NCBI RefSeq assembly: GCF_900102925.1
Contig: NZ_FNKI01000002.1
Coordinates: forward strand, 1,178,001-1,242,000
Source: Flagellimonas zhangzhouensis
Lineage (GTDB): Bacteria > Bacteroidota > Bacteroidia > Flavobacteriales > Flavobacteriaceae
Direction of reading: 5' to 3'
Length of the DNA stretch: 64,000 bases
Shown piece by piece: positions 50,271-59,856 of this stretch. Every line of letters begins with the position of its first letter. The stretch's first letter is position 1. Under the pieces are notes generated by a model. It saw nothing but the letters and a program-made list of their open reading frames with translations, was not told the origin of the DNA and searched no databases. Position numbers and translations under genes: made by a program.

Positions 50271-51554
50271 ATGAAATATTTTTATCTATTATTTAGTATT
50301 GCCCTGCTCACTTCTTGTGGGGAGAAAAAACCTGAAAAAACCGAAACTTTGGAAGAAAAAGCACAACGAATCCATGATTCAGTGATCACCATTGATACGC
50401 ATGACGATATCAACGTTCAAAACTTTACCGATAGCATCAACTATACCCAACGTTTGGATACTCAAGTAAATCTGCCAAAAATGAACGAAGGTGGTTTGGA
50501 TGTGGCTTGGTTTATTGTGTACACGGGTCAAGATACATTGACTACTGAAGGATATGCCAAAGCGTCTGAAAATGCCATTTCTAAATTTGAGGCCATTCAC
50601 AAATTGTGTGAGGAAATTGCTCCTGATCAAATTGAACTGGCTTTGACTTCTGATGATGTTCGCAGAATTGTAGCTGCAGGAAAAAAAGTGGCCATGATCG
50701 GCGTTGAAAATGCCTACCCTATTGGTGAAGACCTATCCAAAATTGAAGAATACCAAAAACGTGGTGCCAGATACATTTCATTGGCGCACAATGGACATAG
50801 CCAGTTCAGTGACTCAAACACTGGAGAAAGAGATAGTATTTGGATGCACAATGGTTTAAGTGAATTGGGTAAACAAGCTGTTGCCGAAATGAACCGTGTT
50901 GGAATTATGATCGATGTTTCCCACCCATCCAAAGAAGCTATGAAGCAAATGATCGAGTTGACCAAAGCTCCAATCATTGCTTCCCACTCTTCTGCCAGAG
51001 CTTTGTGTGGACATAGCCGTAATTTGGACGATGAGCAATTGTTGTTAATGAAAGAAAACGGCGGAGTTGTTCAAACCGTAGCATTTAGCTCTTATTTAAA
51101 CACCGAAAAGAACGATGCCAGATCAGCATATGTTAGTGAAATCAGCAAGAAAGTTGCGGATTCTTTGGGCATCGAATGGTTCGAGCGTTCTCAATTTTCA
51201 ACTTTGACTCCTGAACAGCGTGAATCTTTCTTTGCTAACTACAGAAAAGTCCAAGGCATGGCACAAGACTTGGCTGCCAAAGATCCAAATGCCCCACCAG
51301 CAGTCAATGTTTCCGATTTTGTGGATCACATCGACTACATGGTGAAATTAATTGGTATTGACCACGTAGGAATCAGCTCCGATTTTGATGGAGGTGGTGG
51401 AATTGAAGGTTGGTCAGATGCTTCGGAAACCTTTAATGTTACCTTGGAATTGGTAAAAAGAGGATATACCGAAGAAGAAATTGACAAACTTTGGGGTGGC
51501 AACCTATTAAGAGTGCTTGACGAAGTTCAGGCCGTGGCCAAAACTTTGAACTAG
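50271..51554 (+). CDS. Membrane dipeptidase (M19 family) lipoprotein
   Basis: A lipoprotein signal (YLLFSIALLTSC) precedes an M19-type dipeptidase: VITIDTHDDI carries the HxD metal pair, then VAMIGVENAYPI with the bridging Glu, LAHNGHSQFSD, IDVSHPSKEAM and PIIASHSSARALCGHSRNLDDEQL with metal His residues, and ISSDFDGG. It cleaves dipeptides, including those with D-residues, in the periplasm. Length 427 is normal. Its stop overlaps the convergent thioesterase stop by four bases. Confidence 0.92.
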   Translation: MKYFYLLFSIALLTSCGEKKPEKTETLEEKAQRIHDSVITIDTHDDINVQNFTDSINYTQRLDTQVNLPKMNEGGLDVAWFIVYTGQDTLTTEGYAKASENAISKFEAIHKLCEEIAPDQIELALTSDDVRRIVAAGKKVAMIGVENAYPIGEDLSKIEEYQKRGARYISLAHNGHSQFSDSNTGERDSIWMHNGLSELGKQAVAEMNRVGIMIDVSHPSKEAMKQMIELTKAPIIASHSSARALCGHSRNLDDEQLLLMKENGGVVQTVAFSSYLNTEKNDARSAYVSEISKKVADSLGIEWFERSQFSTLTPEQRESFFANYRKVQGMAQDLAAKDPNAPPAVNVSDFVDHIDYMVKLIGIDHVGISSDFDGGGGIEGWSDASETFNVTLELVKRGYTEEEIDKLWGGNLLRVLDEVQAVAKTLN

Positions 51555-51961
51555 GAGTTTTCCTCCTTTTCCTTTTTTGCCAAACGATCTTTTACGTATT
51601 CAATTTTTGTTTTTCCGTGGGCCCTTGGATTACCATTATCATCCAAGTTCACCATAATAATATTGTCTACGGTAACAATACTTTCGTGGGTCATCTTGTT
51701 TCTTACCTCGCAATTGAGGGAAATTGAGGTGACCCCGAATTTTATTACATCAATTCCAATTTCAATCACATCCCCTTCCGTGGCGGTGCTCATAAAATTG
51801 ATTTCGGACATATATTTGGTGACTACCTTTTTATTTTCGAGCTGAATAATGCTATAAAGCACAGCCTCTTCGTCTATCCAGGCAAGTACTTTCCCGCCAA
51901 AAAGTGTTCCATTGGCGTTCAAGTCTTCGGGTTTAACCCATTTTCTTGTGTGAAATCGCAT
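51551..51961 (-). CDS. Hotdog-fold acyl-CoA thioesterase
   Basis: The 136-residue protein has the YciA-type hotdog pattern LNANGTLFGGKVLAWIDEEAVLYSIIQLENKKVVTKYMSEINF, with the catalytic Asp in WIDE and the turn GTLFGG, then VDNIIMVNLDDNGNP. It hydrolyses acyl-CoA thioesters in the cytoplasm. It faces the dipeptidase gene, with stops overlapping. A lysine-rich tail (RLAKKEKEEN) is present. Confidence 0.85.
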   Translation of the reverse strand: MRFHTRKWVKPEDLNANGTLFGGKVLAWIDEEAVLYSIIQLENKKVVTKYMSEINFMSTATEGDVIEIGIDVIKFGVTSISLNCEVRNKMTHESIVTVDNIIMVNLDDNGNPRAHGKTKIEYVKDRLAKKEKEENS

Positions 51962-52266
51962 TGTGAAACGAATTTAGATTCAGGGACAAAGTTACTTTAA
52001 TAGCGTTTACATTGTAACTTCTTTACCCTACTAATTTTATATAATTATCAATTTGAAACAATTCATATTCAGGCACTAAATAGAACATAATTTTGAATAG
52101 CTTGAATTTAAAATTCCGCTAAAAATAAGGTTGTATTTTGCATAAGGCTGTTTTTTTAGTATTTGATAGGGAATTTCATCTTCTTGTTCATAACATCGTT
52201 AACAACTATCACGTTTGGAAAAAGTGTCTGGATTTTGATTGCGTAATTTTAGGAAAACTTGCAACC
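51962..52266 (+). other. Gene-free upstream region
   Basis: This AT-rich stretch lies between the divergent thioesterase and the 138-residue hypothetical gene. An in-frame TTG at 52138 could extend the latter by 43 residues, but no signal or domain supports it. A candidate promoter is TTG at 52101-52103 with TAAGGTTG near 52127. No gene was recognised. Confidence 0.4.
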
Positions 52267-52683
52267 ATGGACTCACGATCCAAACGTCTAGTCGACATAC
52301 GTCCAGACATTTTAAAGGCCCATTTCAACAATCAAATGGGTTTTGATGAACGTTTTCAGAACCAAACTTTGCGCCCCGTAATCAAGCTCCAGAACCTTTT
52401 ATTGGTTGAGGCTTTTAAGAATTACGCGAACAAACATAAGGGTGTTTTCTATGGTCTTCCTTTGGAAAAAAAGATGGAATACATAGAGCGTGCCATTCAA
52501 AAGGACATCAAGTTCAGGAATGCTCTCAAAGGCATGATCATTGGTCAATTTACCGTTGAAGAATACCGCGATTACATTACAAATTCATCCGCATTGAATA
52601 AGCGAATGATGAATATTGTGGTGGAACGGTTAAAAGATCAGATTCAATTGTTTGAACAGGAAGAAGCCTTGTTACAGGACTGA
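52267..52683 (+). CDS. Hypothetical protein, 138 residues
   Basis: The ATG at 52267 gives MDSRSKRLVDIRPDILKAHFNNQMGFDERFQNQTLRPVIKLQNLLLVEAFKNY, a highly helical, basic protein with KHKGVFYGLPLEKKMEYIERAIQKDIKFRNALKGMIIGQFTVEEYRDYI. The ordered pattern suggests a conserved cytoplasmic protein, but no domain was recognised. An upstream TTG at 52138 is less likely. It ends 12 bases inside the convergent DUF2461 gene. Confidence 0.6.
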   Translation: MDSRSKRLVDIRPDILKAHFNNQMGFDERFQNQTLRPVIKLQNLLLVEAFKNYANKHKGVFYGLPLEKKMEYIERAIQKDIKFRNALKGMIIGQFTVEEYRDYITNSSALNKRMMNIVVERLKDQIQLFEQEEALLQD

Positions 52684-53352
52684 TTCTCCATTCAAGTTGG
52701 TGGTGAGAATGTCGCTCATCAAATCAAAGTAAGGACGAATTGCCTTAAAGGATGAATCCACTTCATCCAAAAAGTTATCGGACAACACTTCTTTATCAGT
52801 AAACTTTCGGGTAAAGACATATTGTTGTTTTTTAATCAGATCAATATCTGGATGGTCTTTATCAAAACCTTTAGGTGCTGTTTTTAATTCATCTCCTTGA
52901 AGATCTCCCCAAATATTTTTCAAATTATCATGACCAATTACGTCTCTAAACTCATTGGCATCCATTTCCAATTCCTTTCTAATCCGCTTTAAATCTTCTT
53001 TGTTGGGAGCCCAAAAACCTGTAGCTATCATAGAATCTCCTGGACTTAAATGCACATAATATCCTCCTCTTAAATGAGCACCTAACCTTGAAAACGAAGC
53101 TGCCAAATGACTTTTATAAGGGGTTTTGTCCTTGGAAAAACGAACATCCCTATAAATTCGGAACATTTTCATTTTTTCTATCTCATCGTGGTGTTCCAAT
53201 TGTTCTTTCACAGATTCAAAAAAGCCTTTCACTGACTTTTCATGCAATTTGAAGGTGGGTTTGTTTTCTTCAAACCATTCCTTATTGTTATTGGCCCTCA
53301 ACTGGGACAAAAAATCAAAAACTTCTTTTGAAACTGTAATTTTAGATGCCAT
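52672..53352 (-). CDS. DUF2461 family protein
   Basis: The 226-residue protein shows the DUF2461 hallmarks: FDFLSQLRANNNKEWFEENKPTF, KMFRIYRDVRFSKDKTPYKSHLAASFS and GGYYVHLSPGDSMIATGFWAP. It has no signal peptide. The family is widespread and of unknown function; a metal-binding or ligase-like role has been suggested for relatives but is not established. It overlaps the convergent hypothetical gene by 12 bases. Confidence 0.85.
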   Translation of the reverse strand: MASKITVSKEVFDFLSQLRANNNKEWFEENKPTFKLHEKSVKGFFESVKEQLEHHDEIEKMKMFRIYRDVRFSKDKTPYKSHLAASFSRLGAHLRGGYYVHLSPGDSMIATGFWAPNKEDLKRIRKELEMDANEFRDVIGHDNLKNIWGDLQGDELKTAPKGFDKDHPDIDLIKKQQYVFTRKFTDKEVLSDNFLDEVDSSFKAIRPYFDLMSDILTTNLNGESVL

Positions 53353-53445
53353 TTGATTGATGATATGTTATTTTTAATCTAAAGTTACCCTTTTATATGG
53401 GTGCGTGGTAAGGATTTGTCTAATTTTAAGACAATAAAAGGCAGT

Positions 53446-54237
53446 ATGGATAAAGATAAAATTATAGCCGAACTCAATAGGCATAAAAAAATGCCGTATT
53501 TAGACTTCAGGTTGAAGCAAGAAACGGAAGAGTTTACCGACACCCTTTTTTATACACTTTTTGATACCAATACGCCAGTGGGTGTGAATTTGGAGATGTT
53601 GGAAAACAAGTTCAACCATCTAATGGACAAGGCTTGTATGGAGCTTGAAAAACCGAGTGAAGAGCTTTGGAATAGCTATATCGCCCAACTCCCTTTAATT
53701 TTAGAAAAATTGAATTTGGATGCCGAAGCTATTTTAAATTGTGACCCAGCCTCGCTGTCCATTCAGGAAATTTATATGGCCTACCCAGGTTTTTATGCCA
53801 TTTCTATTTATAGATTGGCCCACGAATTATATATGGCAGGCGTTCCTTTGATTCCAAGATTAATGACAGAATATGCGCACAGACAAACTGGTGTGGATAT
53901 TAATCCAGGGGCTAAAATTGGAAAATCTTTCTTCATTGATCATGCCACAGGAGTTGTAATTGGAGAAACTGCGATAATTCATGATAATGTTAAAATCTAC
54001 CAAGGGGTAACTCTTGGCGCTCTTTATGTTGCAAAAAACTTAGAGAAGACCAAAAGGCATCCGACCATTGAAAACAATGTCACCATTTATGCCAATGCTA
54101 CAATTTTAGGAGGTGAAACCGTAGTAGGCGCTAATTCAATAATTGGTGGTAACGCTTGGATTACGGAATCCGTGCCGCCCAACTCAAAAGTATATCACAC
54201 CCCAGAAATTAAAATTAAGACAGCACCCAATGTCTAA
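53446..54237 (+). CDS. cysE: Serine O-acetyltransferase
   Basis: The ATG at 53446 (MDKDKIIAELNRHKKMPYLDFRLKQE) is preferred over a GTG 15 codons upstream. The 263-residue protein has the helical N-terminal SATase domain and the left-handed beta-helix repeat region HRQTGVDINPGAKIGKSFFIDHATGVVIGETAIIHDNVKIYQGVTLGAL with the catalytic His. It acetylates serine with acetyl-CoA, the first step to cysteine. The stop codon overlaps the start of cysM, so the two are coupled. Confidence 0.93.
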   Translation: MDKDKIIAELNRHKKMPYLDFRLKQETEEFTDTLFYTLFDTNTPVGVNLEMLENKFNHLMDKACMELEKPSEELWNSYIAQLPLILEKLNLDAEAILNCDPASLSIQEIYMAYPGFYAISIYRLAHELYMAGVPLIPRLMTEYAHRQTGVDINPGAKIGKSFFIDHATGVVIGETAIIHDNVKIYQGVTLGALYVAKNLEKTKRHPTIENNVTIYANATILGGETVVGANSIIGGNAWITESVPPNSKVYHTPEIKIKTAPNV

Positions 54238-55117
54238 AAGCATACTCGATTTAATCGGAAATACACCTTTGGTCGAATCCAAAGTTCTTAATCCTAACCC
54301 CAACGTAAAGGTTCTATTTAAGTTAGAAGGAAATAATCCTGGCGGAAGTGTCAAAGACCGTCCAGCTTACAACATGATCAAGAGTGGTTTGGAGCGTGGA
54401 GATTTCACCAAAAAATCAAAACTTATTGAAGCCACCAGTGGCAATACAGGAATCGGCCTAGCCATGGTTGCCAGTCTTTTTGGATTGGATATAGAATTGG
54501 TAATGCCTGAAAACTCAACCAAGGAACGCGTACAGACCATGCGTGCCTACGGAGCCAAAGTCACCCTTACCCCTGCTGAAGTTGGAATTGAAGGTGCACG
54601 GGATTATGCAGAGTCCAAAGTGGAAAAAGAAGGGTACATTATGATGAACCAGTTTGCCAACAATGACAATTGGCAAGCACATTATAAAACTACGGGTCCT
54701 GAAATTTGGCGAGATACCGATGGTGAAATCACGCATTTTGTTTCCAGCATGGGAACCACAGGAACTATTATGGGTACTTCAACCTATTTGAAAGAACAAA
54801 ATTCCGAAATCCAAATAGTTGGGGTGCAACCCACAGATGATTCCAAAATTCCAGGTATTCGAAAATGGCCTCAAGAGTATCTCCCCAAGATATTTAATCC
54901 TCAAAAAGTTGACTCCGTAATGGAAGTGAGTGAAGAGGATGCGGTAGTTATGGCAAAGAAATTGGCCAAAGAAGAAGGTATTTTTGCTGGAATGAGCAGT
55001 GGTGGTGCAGCAACTATAGCATTTCGTCTTGCTGAACAGTTGGAAAGTGGCACCATTGTTTCGATAGTCTGTGATCGTGGTGACAGATATCTTTCATCGG
55101 ATCTTTTTGACGATTGA
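54230..55117 (+). CDS. cysM: O-acetylserine sulfhydrylase (cysteine synthase B type)
   Basis: The start ATG at 54230 overlaps the last eight bases of cysE (ATGTCTAA). The 295-residue protein has LDLIGNTPLVESK, the PLP-binding Lys in NPGGSVKDRPAYNM, the substrate-binding loop EATSGNTGIGLAMVA and GMSSGGAATIAF. It makes cysteine from O-acetylserine and sulfide with PLP. The length and the Arg/Gly-rich active-site features fit the CysM type. A longer frame from 54143 lies within cysE and is rejected. Confidence 0.93.
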   Translation: MSKSILDLIGNTPLVESKVLNPNPNVKVLFKLEGNNPGGSVKDRPAYNMIKSGLERGDFTKKSKLIEATSGNTGIGLAMVASLFGLDIELVMPENSTKERVQTMRAYGAKVTLTPAEVGIEGARDYAESKVEKEGYIMMNQFANNDNWQAHYKTTGPEIWRDTDGEITHFVSSMGTTGTIMGTSTYLKEQNSEIQIVGVQPTDDSKIPGIRKWPQEYLPKIFNPQKVDSVMEVSEEDAVVMAKKLAKEEGIFAGMSSGGAATIAFRLAEQLESGTIVSIVCDRGDRYLSSDLFDD

Positions 55118-55264
55118 TGGAACCTCCAACTTTCTAAAATCTTTCTATTTTAAGTCATTTGTCCTCATAATCCTTCTTAAATAACGGTTTATCGATAGGA
55201 TAAAGACGATAATGCTTTTTGGAATTTACTTTACATCAAATTTGAACCCCAAATCAATTTTGAT

Positions 55265-55747
55265 ATGAATACAATTTCAAAGATTATTACCTGGAAAAGA
55301 AACCTATTCGCCAGTATACTTGTTTTGATTTCTTTGATGGTACTCGATTTCTATGGTGTTTACACCAATCAATTTTACTTTTTGAAAGCCGATAACTATA
55401 TTTTTTCCGTTTTGGCTTTAGTTCATCTATTGTATTTGTATGTGGTTTGGTTTAAAATTCGCGAAGATGAACTCCCAGACCCCAAAATGCGTAATGTGGA
55501 ATATGTGCTATATGCCATCTTATTTGTGTACGGTTTTAAAATCTATGAAAGTATTCAAGTACTGAATTCTGTGCAATTGTACCAAGACCAAATTATCCCA
55601 TCAACTTTTAAGCCTATGGCAACTTTGAATGTGGTGCTTTATAGTATTCTACCAATTATGACTTTGTACACTTTTTGGCTACGCAAAAAGTTGATTGGCA
55701 TTTATAATTTTGATAATTACAACAGCAATTTAAATATCTGGCAATAA
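55265..55747 (+). CDS. Small four-helix membrane protein
   Basis: The 160-residue protein has four transmembrane helices at roughly 13-30 (LFASILVLISLMVLDFYG), 40-62, 82-100 and 120-142, and short polar ends. No functional motif was recognised. It is 147 bases after cysM and its stop is two bases before the convergent ATPase stop. Confidence 0.6.
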   Translation: MNTISKIITWKRNLFASILVLISLMVLDFYGVYTNQFYFLKADNYIFSVLALVHLLYLYVVWFKIREDELPDPKMRNVEYVLYAILFVYGFKIYESIQVLNSVQLYQDQIIPSTFKPMATLNVVLYSILPIMTLYTFWLRKKLIGIYNFDNYNSNLNIWQ

Positions 55748-55748
55748 A

Positions 55749-57218
55749 CTATAGTCCTCTTATATAGTTACCATACAGATCTTTAAATTGTAAACCTTGT
55801 TCAAAACGGTGTTTGCTTAATTTGTTGTGTGCCACGAGTCCCCAAAGCAATAATTCTTTCAAGAAATAGGAATCTTCTTTGATCACTTCAGGTTGAAACT
55901 CTTTTATTAGGTTATTGAGTGGACCTACTGCATCTAATTTGGATTTATATTCGTCGTCGGTATCATCGTCCAGCAAGTCAAATCCTTCTCCTTCAAAAAA
56001 CCAAGCCACCAATTCATCGTATTGGGTTTCCTCTTCCCTACGTTGCAATTTTTCGATTTTAGGAAAATAACTTGGAAACAAGGATTTCACCGCTTCTTCT
56101 ATTAAAGTTTCAGCCACAAATCCAGAACCTTCTTGTTCTCCTTCATAAACCAACTCTATTTTTCCAGTGATAGAAGGAATAACCCCCATAAAATCACTTA
56201 AACGAATTGAAGTTTTTTGGTTCCCTGAAATTATTGCTCTCCGTTCGGCAGTGCTTAATAAATTTTCAAAAGCAGTGATACTCATTCTAGCACTCACCCC
56301 ACTTTTGGCATCGACATATTCACTTTCCCGTGCTTCAAAACTGATTTGTTCCAACACATCCATCGCAATTTCTGGAACATAAATTTTGTCAGATTGACGG
56401 TGATCCAGTTTAGCTTCTTGTTTGGTAATCTGCTTTGCTATTTCAATACTTTCTGGATAATGCGTTAAAATTTGGGAACCGATTCTATCCTTTAAAGGGG
56501 TTACAATACTTCCCCTATTCGTATAATCTTCAGGATTTGCTGTAAATACAAATTGAATATCTAAATGAAGTCGAAGTTTAAATCCTCTAATCTGTATATC
56601 CCCCTCTTGCAGTATATTGAATAACGCTACTTGAATCCTTGCTTGAAGATCTGGCAGCTCGTTGATCACAAAAATACAGCGGTTGGCTCGTGGAATCATT
56701 CCAAAATGAATCACACGGTCGTCTGCATAGGAAAGCTTTAAATTAGCCGCCTTAATGGGGTCCACATCACCTATCAAATCTGCTACCGTTACATCTGGCG
56801 TGGCCAATTTTTCATAGAAACGCTCACTTCTGTGTACCCAACTTATTGGGGTATCATCTCCTTTTTCTTTTATAAGTTCTGTTGCGTATCGAGAAATAGG
56901 GTCTAATGGGTTATCATGGATTTCAGAACCCTCAACAACGGGCATCCACTCGTCCAACAATTGTACCATCAAACGGGCCAAACGTGTTTTCGCCTGACCT
57001 CTTAAACCTAATAAATTAATATTGTGGCGTGATAAAATAGCTCTTTCCAATTCAGGGATTACAGAGTTTTCATAGCCCCAAACACCTTCGAATACTTGCT
57101 CTCCTTCAGAAATTTTCTCCAAAAGGTTATCTCGAAGTTCATCTTTGATGCTTTTACTTGAATACCCTGCAGCTTTGAGTGCGCCTAGAGTTGTTATGTT
57201 GGTATGATCCAAATTCAT
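55749..57218 (-). CDS. MoxR/Mg-chelatase-like AAA ATPase
   Basis: The 489-residue protein belongs to the magnesium-chelatase-type AAA group that pairs with VWA proteins. Motifs: Walker A-like GLRGQAKTRLARLM, Walker B-like CIFVINELPDLQARIQVALFNILQEG, sensor region FVFTANPEDYTNRGSIVTPLKDRIGS and the later lid domain. The Walker B acidic Asp is replaced by Asn (INEL instead of hhDE), a feature of this subfamily I recall, so ATP hydrolysis may still rely on the Glu. It is nine bases downstream of the VWA gene, forming a two-gene ATPase-VWA pair for protein or cofactor insertion; client unknown. Confidence 0.85.
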   Translation of the reverse strand: MNLDHTNITTLGALKAAGYSSKSIKDELRDNLLEKISEGEQVFEGVWGYENSVIPELERAILSRHNINLLGLRGQAKTRLARLMVQLLDEWMPVVEGSEIHDNPLDPISRYATELIKEKGDDTPISWVHRSERFYEKLATPDVTVADLIGDVDPIKAANLKLSYADDRVIHFGMIPRANRCIFVINELPDLQARIQVALFNILQEGDIQIRGFKLRLHLDIQFVFTANPEDYTNRGSIVTPLKDRIGSQILTHYPESIEIAKQITKQEAKLDHRQSDKIYVPEIAMDVLEQISFEARESEYVDAKSGVSARMSITAFENLLSTAERRAIISGNQKTSIRLSDFMGVIPSITGKIELVYEGEQEGSGFVAETLIEEAVKSLFPSYFPKIEKLQRREEETQYDELVAWFFEGEGFDLLDDDTDDEYKSKLDAVGPLNNLIKEFQPEVIKEDSYFLKELLLWGLVAHNKLSKHRFEQGLQFKDLYGNYIRGL

Positions 57219-57226
57219 ATGTTGGT

Positions 57227-58390
57227 TTATCCTTTAATTCTTCTTTTTCTATTTTGTTCGTAGTCTTCAAAAATCATTTCACCTAAACCTTTAAGACCTG
57301 TATAAAAGGCTTTTCCCTTGTTCGCTTGGGTAAACTCGCGAACAAATTGCATCAAATAAGGGTCTTCAGCAATCATAAAGGTTGTTATAGGAATATGAAG
57401 TTTTCTAGCCTGTTGGGCCATGGCGTAGCATTTTTCAACAATATAGTCGTCCAATCCCACGCTATTTTTATAATAATCACCGTTCGGAAGCCGTAAACAG
57501 GAAGGCTTTCCATCAGTAATCATGAATATTTGTTTGTTGGTGTTCCGTTTTCTGCGAAGCATGTCCATTGCCAGTTGCAATCCTGCAACAGTATTAGTAT
57601 GGTACGGCCCTACTTTCAAATAAGGCAAATCCTTAATAGGAATTGGCCACGCATCATTTCCAAACACCAATATATCCAAGGTATCCTTTGGATAACGGGT
57701 CGTAATCAGTTCGGCAAGGGCCATTGCTACTTTTTTAGCAGGTGTGATACGATCTTCGCCATACAAAATCATACTATGGCTAATATCTATCATCAATACC
57801 GTACTCATTTGGGCTTTGTATTGGGTGTCTTCCACCACTAAATCATCCTCACTGAGGGAAAAATTGTCCAATCCGTGGTTAACCTGGGCATTTTTAAGGC
57901 TTTCCGTCATACTAATGTGCTCTAAAGAATCCCCAAATCGGTATTCCCTGAATTCCCCAGTATGCTCATCTCCCTTTCCAGATTTACCAGTTTTGTGATT
58001 CCCTGAACCACTACGTTTGATTTTTCCGAAAATTTGGTCCAAAGCTCTTTGTCGGAGCATCCGCTCCAATTTTGAAGTAATGGAAAGTAATCCTCCACCG
58101 CCATTCTCATCATCCTCTTCACCTTCTCCGCCTTGAGGATTATCCGCATCAAATTCTTCACGGATGTATCCCTTGGCTTTTAAATCCTCGATAAAATCAT
58201 CAATAGTGTAATCTTCGTCGGTAAGTTGATACTCTTGGTCTAATTGACGTAGCCAATCCAAAGCCTCTTCCACATCACCCGAAGTATGGGTGATGAGTTC
58301 CTGAAAAATCTCGAAGAGTTTTTCGAACGGGGTTTGGTCGGGTGCTTCGTAATTGGTAAAACGAAACCCTTTTCTTGTATTCATAGCCAT
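57227..58390 (-). CDS. VWA-domain partner of the AAA ATPase
   Basis: The 387-residue protein has an acidic, Gly-rich mid region ([17 protein letters not shown]) and a VWA domain at about 190-370 with the MIDAS motif [13 protein letters not shown], the Thr of the middle motif and [10 protein letters not shown]. The start is MAMNTRKGF, with a second Met two codons on. It binds Mg and works with the adjacent MoxR-like ATPase, as in chelatase/MoxR systems. The start codon sits inside an inverted repeat (58382-58426), which may affect expression. No signal peptide, so it is cytoplasmic. Confidence 0.85.
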   Translation of the reverse strand: MAMNTRKGFRFTNYEAPDQTPFEKLFEIFQELITHTSGDVEEALDWLRQLDQEYQLTDEDYTIDDFIEDLKAKGYIREEFDADNPQGGEGEEDDENGGGGLLSITSKLERMLRQRALDQIFGKIKRSGSGNHKTGKSGKGDEHTGEFREYRFGDSLEHISMTESLKNAQVNHGLDNFSLSEDDLVVEDTQYKAQMSTVLMIDISHSMILYGEDRITPAKKVAMALAELITTRYPKDTLDILVFGNDAWPIPIKDLPYLKVGPYHTNTVAGLQLAMDMLRRKRNTNKQIFMITDGKPSCLRLPNGDYYKNSVGLDDYIVEKCYAMAQQARKLHIPITTFMIAEDPYLMQFVREFTQANKGKAFYTGLKGLGEMIFEDYEQNRKRRIKG

Positions 58391-58426
58391 TACATAAATT
58401 TAAGACAAAACGCTGTAATGACTATG
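58382..58426 (-). promoter_or_regulatory. Inverted repeat spanning the VWA start codon
   Basis: CATAGCCATTACA at 58382-58394 and TGTAATGACTATG at 58414-58426 match at 12 of 13 positions with a 19-base loop. On the minus strand the downstream arm includes the ATG, so a hairpin could mask translation or the site could bind a regulator. Confidence 0.5.
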
Positions 58427-58453
58427 GCTTTAGAAAAAACTTAACGGATTTGT

Positions 58454-59050
58454 TTAATGACGCTTTTCGAGCACTTTGGCTATATCATTCAACGTATATC
58501 CCTTGGCCTGGAGTAAAATCAAGTAGTGAAACAGCAAATCGGCACTTTCATTTAGAAAAAGTTCCTCATTATCGTCCTTTGCCTCTATTACCGTTTCCAC
58601 AGCCTCTTCTCCCACTTTCTGGGCTATTTTATTGATGCCTTTTCGAAACAAAGAAGCCACATAACTATCTGGATTCTCTTGGTCATTTTTTCTAGAGGCA
58701 ATCACTTCTTCTAAAGTGGATAAAAAACCATAACCTTGAACATTTTCCTCGGCCCAACAGGTATCGGTCCCTTTATGGCAGGTTGGTCCAACAGGATTTA
58801 CTTTAACTAAAAGTGTATCGTTGTCGCAATCCACTTCTATATCCACAAGGTATAAAAAGTTGCCACTTTCCTCCCCTTTGGTCCACAAACGTTGTTTGGT
58901 TCTGCTATAAAATGTGACTTTTTTGGTTTCTTGGGTTTTTTCAAACGCTTCTTGGTTCATATAGCCCAGCATCAACACATTTTTGGTTGTTGAATCTTGA
59001 ATTATGGCTGGTACAAGTCCATCTGAATTTTTATTAAAATCTATTTGCAT
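58454..59050 (-). CDS. hisI: Bifunctional phosphoribosyl-AMP cyclohydrolase / phosphoribosyl-ATP pyrophosphatase HisIE
   Basis: The 198-residue protein joins HisI (residues 1-105: LMLGYMNQEAFEKTQETKKVTFYSRTKQRLWTKGEESGN, then DCDNDTLLVKVNPVGPTCHKGTDTC with the zinc Cys) and HisE (about 110-198: SLFRKGINKIAQKVGEEAVETVIEAKDDNEELFLNESADLLFHYLILL). It catalyses steps 2 and 3 of histidine synthesis. It is the last his gene in this operon and is separated from hisF by a 49-base gap that holds a dispersed repeat. Confidence 0.95.
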   Translation of the reverse strand: MQIDFNKNSDGLVPAIIQDSTTKNVLMLGYMNQEAFEKTQETKKVTFYSRTKQRLWTKGEESGNFLYLVDIEVDCDNDTLLVKVNPVGPTCHKGTDTCWAEENVQGYGFLSTLEEVIASRKNDQENPDSYVASLFRKGINKIAQKVGEEAVETVIEAKDDNEELFLNESADLLFHYLILLQAKGYTLNDIAKVLEKRH

Positions 59051-59068
59051 TTTGAATTTTTCTTAGAC

Positions 59069-59091
59069 TGTCACTTCGAGCGCAGTCGAGA
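59069..59091 (+). repeat. Dispersed REP-like element, copy 1
   Basis: The core TCGAGCGCAGTCGAGA sits between hisF and hisIE and matches the inverted copy at 63876-63898 at 21 of 23 positions. It is partly self-complementary and is a type seen repeatedly in flavobacterial genomes. Confidence 0.75.
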
Positions 59092-59099
59092 TGTATATT

Positions 59100-59855
59100 T
59101 TATATCCTTACAGGAATTCCTTCTTCCTTTAATTCTTGTTTCAGTGTGTTGATTTCGATTTCCTTAAAATGAAAAACGCTGGCAGCTAAAGCTGCATCTG
59201 CTTTTCCATCTTTAAACGTATCTGTAAAATGGGAAATATCACCTGCTCCTCCTGAAGCAATCACAGGAATATTTACCAAGTCTGAAAGCTCTGCAAGAGC
59301 TTTGTTCGCAAACCCATTTTTGGTGCCATCATGATCCATAGAGGTGAACAAAATTTCTCCAGCTCCTCGTTCTTCCACCTCTTTTGCCCATTCAAAAAGG
59401 TCCAGTTCAGTAGGCACCTTCCCCCCTACTAAATGAACTCTCCATTGTCCATCAATTTGTTTGGCATCAATGGCTACGACAATACATTGCGAACCGAATT
59501 TAGCCACCAATTCATTGATCAATTCTGGTCTTTTTACTGCAGAAGAATTGATGGAAACCTTGTCGGCTCCATTTTTTAGAAGAACATCTACATCTTCCAC
59601 AGATGAAATGCCACCACCAACTGTAAAGGGAATATTGATGGTCTCGGCAACATGATAGACCAGTTCAGCCAAGGTTTTTCGCTTTTCTTCAGTGGCCGAA
59701 ATATCCAAAAAAACCAATTCATCCGCCCCTTCTTTGGCATAAATGGATGCCAATTCCACAGGGTCACCAGCATCACGTAGATCTACAAAGTTGACTCCTT
59801 TTACAGTTCCCCCGTTTTTTATATCAAGACAAGGGATGATTCTTTTTGTAAGCAT
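59100..59855 (-). CDS. hisF: Imidazole glycerol phosphate synthase cyclase subunit HisF
   Basis: The 251-residue TIM-barrel protein begins [23 protein letters not shown] with the catalytic Asp11, and has the phosphate-binding and second catalytic segment [15 protein letters not shown] with Asp130, then [12 protein letters not shown] and [13 protein letters not shown]. It cyclises the intermediate using ammonia from HisH to give imidazole glycerol phosphate and AICAR. It follows the DinB-like gene by one base. Confidence 0.96.
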   Translation of the reverse strand: MLTKRIIPCLDIKNGGTVKGVNFVDLRDAGDPVELASIYAKEGADELVFLDISATEEKRKTLAELVYHVAETINIPFTVGGGISSVEDVDVLLKNGADKVSINSSAVKRPELINELVAKFGSQCIVVAIDAKQIDGQWRVHLVGGKVPTELDLFEWAKEVEERGAGEILFTSMDHDGTKNGFANKALAELSDLVNIPVIASGGAGDISHFTDTFKDGKADAALAASVFHFKEIEINTLKQELKEEGIPVRI

Positions 59856-59856
59856 A

